This document shows, one piece after another, positions 59,631 to 64,000 of a stretch of DNA of 64,000 nt (positions are counted from its first letter, which is position 1; every line of letters begins with the position of its first letter). This DNA is from Coffea arabica (lineage: Eukaryota > Streptophyta > Magnoliopsida > Gentianales > Rubiaceae). A program made the position numbers and the translations under genes. Below the pieces are notes generated by a model. The model worked only from the letters and a program-made list of their open reading frames with translations, searched no databases and was not told the origin of the DNA. The stretch is taken from positions 7,440,001-7,504,000 of the forward strand of contig NC_092310.1 in assembly GCF_036785885.1 (NCBI RefSeq). Reading direction: 5' to 3'.

Positions 59631-61205
59631 TCAATAAATCCTACTCCCCCTTTTGGCATCAATCAAAAAGCAAACTCCCCCTTTATTTTTCAAGTCAAGA
59701 CCATAATAGGGTCCTCGGGAGTTATTACAACATGATCTAGCAATCCACATGGATTTCATACCTTTTCTCATATTTTTCTTTACATAGCAATCATTTTGCA
59801 TGTGTCCAAATTGGCAACAAAAGTGACACATGATAGAAGTATTTTGCACATAAGTGGATTTAATGCAACTAATTTTCTTAGCAAACTTATTTGTGCCTTG
59901 AAAAGATTTGCTTTCTTTTGTTTGAGAAAACTTTTGTTTTTCATTTTGGAGAATCTCGTTCAAGTCATTAATTCTTTTCTTTAACAAATTTTGTTCCTCC
60001 AACATTTTTTCATAAAACTTTGTTTTCTCTTCCAACTTCCTTTTCAAATTATTTTTGCAATCAAAAACACCTTTTTGATTTTTTAAATCATCATTTTCCA
60101 TTCTCAAACATTTGTTTTCTTGAAAAAGTTTGGAGTTTTCTTCCAACGAATCATTTATTTTTGTTTTCAAATCTTTATTTTTAGCATAAGATTTTTTCAA
60201 ACTTTTATGCATTTTAATCATAAGAGTTTTCACATCATCATCTTCATTATCTTCATCACAAGAAGAGTGATAAGAACTTACCTCATCTTCTCCAACGGCC
60301 ATTAGTGCCATTTGGGCCAACTCTTCTTTTTCTCTTTTTGAATTGCATTCATCCCATGTAATTTTGCAATCTCCTCTTGAACATCTCTTGTTGAAGATCT
60401 TCTTGAAACTTTTGATGTGAGGAGTTATATCATTGTCCACTTCCATGATTTCATTACCCATGAAGGATGGGTTATCCCCCACTTGAGATGCTTTAAAAGC
60501 TATGCCTCTCTTATACATTCTTGCATTTTCTTCCTCTTGCACTTTGAATTCCAGCTTTAATTCATAAGAGGTTAGGGTATCCACAAGAGATTCAATGGAC
60601 ATAGAATTTAAATCCTTTGCCTCTTCTATAGCATTTATTTTGTTTTCCCATTCTTTTGGCAAGGCATTCAAAATCTTTCTATTTTTCTCACCCAAAGAAT
60701 ATTCTTTTCCAAGCAATTTAAGATCTTCAATAATGTCACAAAATCTACTACACATCTTATCAACATTTTCAAGAGGATGCATTTTGAAAAATTCATATTG
60801 AGAAACAAGTAAAGATTTCTTTTGTTCTTTAATATCTTGATTACCTTCATGAAATACACACAATTTATCCCAAATATCTTTAGCTGATTTACAACCTTTA
60901 ATCCTACTAGATTCATTTACATCTAATGCATTGTACAATATACACATGGCCTTGGCATTCAAAAAAAGGTATCTCTTGTCTTTTTCATTCAATTCTTGTC
61001 TAGTGTTTAATCTACTCAAATTGGTGATAGAGTCAACTATTCTAGATTCATAAGGACCATCTTCTACCACATACCATAATTCAATGTAAACAGATTGTAA
61101 GAAAATCATCATTCTTTGTTTCCACATGCTAAAATGAGAACCATTAAACATAGGTGGTCTATCAATAGATTGCCCTTCTAAAAAAGAAACTTTTATGGTT
61201 GCCAT
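59631..61205 (-). CDS. Copia-type Gag, copy 2 (524 aa, intact)
   Basis: The protein is identical to copy 1 at all 524 residues. The two coding sequences differ at two positions that I found (57,671 against 60,396 and 57,740 against 60,465), both third-codon-position changes that are silent. Domain layout is as for copy 1. It lies downstream of LTR C in element sense, so LTR C should drive it. Confidence 0.92.
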   Translation of the reverse strand: MATIKVSFLEGQSIDRPPMFNGSHFSMWKQRMMIFLQSVYIELWYVVEDGPYESRIVDSITNLSRLNTRQELNEKDKRYLFLNAKAMCILYNALDVNESSRIKGCKSAKDIWDKLCVFHEGNQDIKEQKKSLLVSQYEFFKMHPLENVDKMCSRFCDIIEDLKLLGKEYSLGEKNRKILNALPKEWENKINAIEEAKDLNSMSIESLVDTLTSYELKLEFKVQEEENARMYKRGIAFKASQVGDNPSFMGNEIMEVDNDITPHIKSFKKIFNKRCSRGDCKITWDECNSKREKEELAQMALMAVGEDEVSSYHSSCDEDNEDDDVKTLMIKMHKSLKKSYAKNKDLKTKINDSLEENSKLFQENKCLRMENDDLKNQKGVFDCKNNLKRKLEEKTKFYEKMLEEQNLLKKRINDLNEILQNEKQKFSQTKESKSFQGTNKFAKKISCIKSTYVQNTSIMCHFCCQFGHMQNDCYVKKNMRKGMKSMWIARSCCNNSRGPYYGLDLKNKGGVCFLIDAKRGSRIY

Positions 61206-61261
61206 GATCTTTACTCTAAGCGGTTAAGCTTGATCAAAAGAGACCAAGCTCTGATACCAAT

Positions 61262-62254
61262 TGTAAGAGCCCGGTGCAACCCAATGAGTACAAACAATTT
61301 CACAATGATGCACAAAGATATATCAAATTTAAGCACAATAAAGAAAACTTAATTAAAGAGAAAAGATAAGAAATGCAAACCAAATATCAATCCAATAGCC
61401 TCTTCAATTGATGGCGATGCTAACCAAGATGTACAAGTGAAGGGTCACTCCTTCCTCACCCCAAACACACTTTGGTTGAGCCAAGGAATTTTATAACTAT
61501 TCTAGTTAACCCTCAACAACCTACACTTGAAAGATCACTCATCCAATTAAGAACTATTTTATACAAATGAGGCAACCTTCACCAAGGTTTTACCACTCCA
61601 AGTGATAGGTTCACCTTCACCAAGGTTTTCACTTGAGCAACCTCACAACCCAACTTTCCCAACCCCTTATACAACCAACAAAGAATCTTTCTACTCAAAA
61701 ATCTCACTTGTAAGCTTGTATTTTGTGTTGGCAAAAGTCTCTAGTCTTCTTGTGCTTTGGGGTTTTTATAAAAGGTGAGAAATGGCTCCAAAAGACTCTC
61801 CAACGGTCAAATATTAATTGCTGTCAAAACTAGCCGTTGGCCTGTCGGACGTCCGACAGGTGCCTGTCAGACGTCCGAACCACCTGTCGGACGTCCGAAC
61901 CCTGCGTCCGAACGTAGGCAGAGAGTCATCAAATCTTTGCGAAATTTCTCGGACGTCCGATGCGATCGATGTGCGTCCGAGGCGTGCGTCCGATCCTTCC
62001 GGACGTCCGATGCTTCCTCACGAGCGTCCGACAGAGTTTCCTTCTTGATGTTCTTCATCCTTTCGGACGTCCGATAGTTTCCTTTTGGCCGTCCGACATG
62101 AGTGACCTGATTTTGCTTCTTCATTTGGTTGGTTTTCTTTCCTTGACACCATTGAACCTGATTCTAACAAATTTCTCACATAAAAACATTAGACCAAATC
62201 TACATTTTGGTTTGTTAATCATCAAAACCAAGGATTGATCGACCAAGGTCAACA
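61262..62254 (-). repeat. Gag-only element LTR C (993 bp)
   Basis: The 5' LTR in element sense. It ends GGTCAACA directly before target copy GTAAA. It has two private changes that I noticed relative to LTRs A and B (CATCCAATT for CACCCAATT and GGTCAAAT for GGTTAAAT). Confidence 0.93.
61841..62100. promoter_or_regulatory. Cluster of TCGGACGTCCGA palindromes, LTR C
   Basis: Same array as in LTRs A and B. Because this is the 5' LTR, this copy should be the one that controls transcription of the full unit. Confidence 0.7.
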
Positions 62255-62259
62255 GTAAA

Positions 62260-63252
62260 CATGTATATCAAAACTCAACCACCCTCTAATATGATTGGAC
62301 AACCTATATCAAAATTACAAACTTAACAAAAGCTGAAATTTCACTTCTTAAGCTAAATTTTGCATATAACTATCACTAATTGCTATTAAAAGCTAGAAAT
62401 TCCACCTTAACACTAAACTAGTTTCTACCAATCATATACATGCCAAATCAAAGATGAAATAACTTATATAAAATCTGAAAAATATCAATAAAACTGAAAT
62501 TTATCATCCCAACCCTAAAATTGCAAGAATCTCCATAAAATCAATCAAAATCAAGTTATCCAACAACTTAATCACAAGATTAAAGAACAAAAGGAGCTTC
62601 TAATGATTATATCTTCCAACACCTGGAAAACAAGTAAAACAAACCCTTTTCTTCTCAAAACACTCCACCTTTAGCTTGCTATCACCTTAGATGCAAGGTT
62701 AATCAGAGTAGATTTTGGCAATTGAAAGAAATCTCTCAAAATTTGGTGAAGGAAATCAAAGGAAAAATGGACTTAACTTGCTTGGTTTTACTCCTCTTGA
62801 GGTTCGGCCAGCTTGGAGAAGAAAGAATGAAGAGTTTTTGTACTCCAAATGAAGTGATAAAGATAAAGACTTAAGTGTTCCAAGACTAAATGAAAATGCG
62901 ATACGTGGCACTACTTTGACTATTACTTATCTCTTGATCTTTCTTCTTAGTTTCTAATCACTCATCTATGTGGTGTTCCTCTAACTCACTCTTAACACTT
63001 CTAGGCATATATTCCTAAGTATATAACATCCGTTCATGTCCACTAAATTTAATACACACTTACTAGTGAGCCACACTACCAAAATGTAATATAACTAAAC
63101 ACGTACCACAATATAAAACAAACAATTAAAATTTAACTCTACCATAAAAATACCTTATAAATTAAAGGATTTAAACTAGAGTAGGTCAAAATATTATTTA
63201 ATGCACGCAAAACGAGAAAAGAATTTAAAATTCTTTTTTTCAAAATCTCACA
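62260..63252 (-). repeat. Gypsy A right LTR, outer part
   Basis: Continues from CATGTATATCAAAACTC, aligning with 47,724-48,715, and ends AAAATCTCACA before GCTTT. It includes the block with AGGTTCGGCCAGCTTGGAG seen in both LTRs. Confidence 0.92.
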
Positions 63253-64000
63253 GCTTTGAAGCGATCCACCTCTCCTGTTGGCTTATATTTGGTCTTATAT
63301 ACCCATTTCACTCCAATTGGCTTCCTTTCAGGTGGGATAGTGGTCAATTCCTATGTATCATTTTTCGCAATGGCATGAATTTCTTCATCCATTGCACGAA
63401 CCCAATGATCATCTTTGGCAGCTATGAGACAGGCTCACAATTTGCAAAAAGAGCAAAATTCACAATCTCTTCATTAGTTAAATCATTATCTTTACCAACA
63501 GCATAATCATCAAATCGGGCTGGCATGCGGCGTTCTTTCTATGGTTGACTGGATGTCTCAACCTGAATAATGGAAGGTGAGGGATCACCATGAGGCTGAA
63601 CAACTTGCTCCACTGCTTGCTTATTAGCACTCGGTCCCATAATGGGAGAAATGGATGGATACTTTAGCAATGCCTCAGGGTCTTGTTTGGACCAATTCCA
63701 AACTCCATGTTCATCAAAAGTCACATCTCTGCTAATAATCACCTTTCATGTGTTTGGATTGAATAACTTATATCCCTTAGTTTTATGACTATATCCAATA
63801 AAAATACACTTCTCTGCTTTGTCATCCAATTTCTTCCTCAAATGATCTGGAACATGCGCATATGCAAGACAACCAAATACCCTGAAGTGAGAAATATCCA
63901 GTTTCATACCAGTCCAAACTTCTTGTGGGGTCTTCCCAAAGTTGCATCTAACAGGGCACTTGTTCAAAACATAAATAGCACAAGATACTACTTCTGCCCA
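63253..64000 (-). pseudogene. Copia integrase-RT fragment, right part of the host element
   Basis: The minus strand reads NKCPVRCNFGKTPQEVW (integrase end, from 63,967), VFGCLAYAHVPDHLRKKL, a linker with SKQDPEALLKYPSISPIMGP and the RT start [33 protein letters not shown] near 63,260. It stops at the GCTTT target and its next codons are at 34,870. A few stops are present. It runs off the end of the window, so more of the element lies beyond 64,000. Confidence 0.92.

Larger units (their letters stand above)
55813..62254 (-). mobile_element. Gag-only copia-type element, LTR-gag-LTR-gag-LTR
   Basis: Three near-identical LTRs (55,813-56,804; 58,537-59,529; 61,262-62,254) alternate with two 1732-bp internal regions (56,805-58,536 and 59,530-61,261). 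The whole block is flanked by one perfect GTAAA duplication (55,808-55,812 and 62,255-62,259). Each internal region has a primer-binding site (complement of GCTCTGATACCAAT), one Gag ORF and a polypurine tract (complement of ATCTCCCCCTTTTTGAT), and nothing else. The repeat period is exactly 2725 bp. This is a TR-GAG type element (terminal-repeat retrotransposon with GAG domain, described in coffee and other plants) in tandem form. Only a handful of differences separate the copies, so it is the youngest insertion in the window. Confidence 0.94.
34871..63252 (-). mobile_element. Gypsy A: gag-only chromovirus-type LTR element, heavily nested
   Basis: Target duplication GCTTT lies at 34,866-34,870 and 63,253-63,257. 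Its own sequence is the left LTR (34,871-36,431 and 47,298-48,715), the internal region (48,716-48,967 and 52,161-53,853) and the right LTR (53,854-55,812 and 62,260-63,252). The LTRs are just under 3 kb and begin TGTGACGA. The primer-binding site (complement of CTCTGATACCAAT, 53,841-53,853) lies by the right LTR and the polypurine tract AAGGGGAGAGAT by the left one, so it reads on the minus strand. The internal region is only about 1.95 kb and holds gag but no pol. Three other elements sit inside it. Its LTR ends resemble those of Gypsy B and of the solo LTR, so all three are one lineage. Confidence 0.93.

Overview
This window looks like nuclear DNA of a dicot plant. It carries AT-rich spacers, two intron-containing CYP81-type cytochrome P450 genes, a plastid-derived fragment, and a dense load of plant-type LTR retrotransposons, a LINE and MITEs. 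Gag-only LTR elements of the kind seen here were first described in coffee, so an asterid such as a Rubiaceae is plausible, but nothing in the sequence proves it.

Left third (1-34,111), P450 cluster on the + strand: CYP81-like gene 1 (exons 975-1844 and 3482-4096), a decayed CYP81 5' end (about 11,873-12,010) and CYP81-like gene 2 (exons 28,304-29,176 and 33,488-34,111). The copies share sequence just upstream of their start codons, so this is an old tandem array pushed apart by insertions. These are a MITE in intron 1 (1972-2410), a 5'-truncated LINE 55 bp after the stop of gene 1 (4152-7077, 19-bp target duplication), foldback elements, two Ty1-copia elements with LTRs and target duplications (12,705-17,622 and 19,983-24,274), a degenerate plastid rrn16 5' fragment (18,286-18,416), a hAT-type MITE (26,509-27,347), and two Mutator-like foldback elements nested one inside the other in the large intron of gene 2 (30,285-31,750 and 31,246-31,718).

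Right half (34,327-64,000), a Russian-doll nest: an antisense copia pol fragment (34,327-34,870 continuing at 63,253-64,000) is split by Gypsy A (34,871-63,252, GCTTT target duplication). Gypsy A belongs to a chromovirus (Tekay-like) lineage but carries only gag. Its left LTR is interrupted by Gypsy B (36,432-47,297), a nearly full-length but mutated chromovirus with an extra intact 186-codon ORF before gag and a 706-bp hAT MITE in its integrase. Its gag is interrupted by a solo LTR (48,968-52,155). Its right LTR is interrupted by a very young copia-type gag-only element (55,813-62,254) with the structure LTR-gag-LTR-gag-LTR and one GTAAA target duplication.

The two P450s are probably ER-anchored monooxygenases of specialised metabolism; substrates cannot be read from sequence. 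The most unusual material is the gag-only three-LTR element. Its two 524-aa Gag ORFs are intact and encode identical proteins, and its LTRs carry a dense cluster of TCGGACGTCCGA palindromes directly upstream of a TATA box. It has no polymerase of its own and must have been mobilised by proteins supplied elsewhere.
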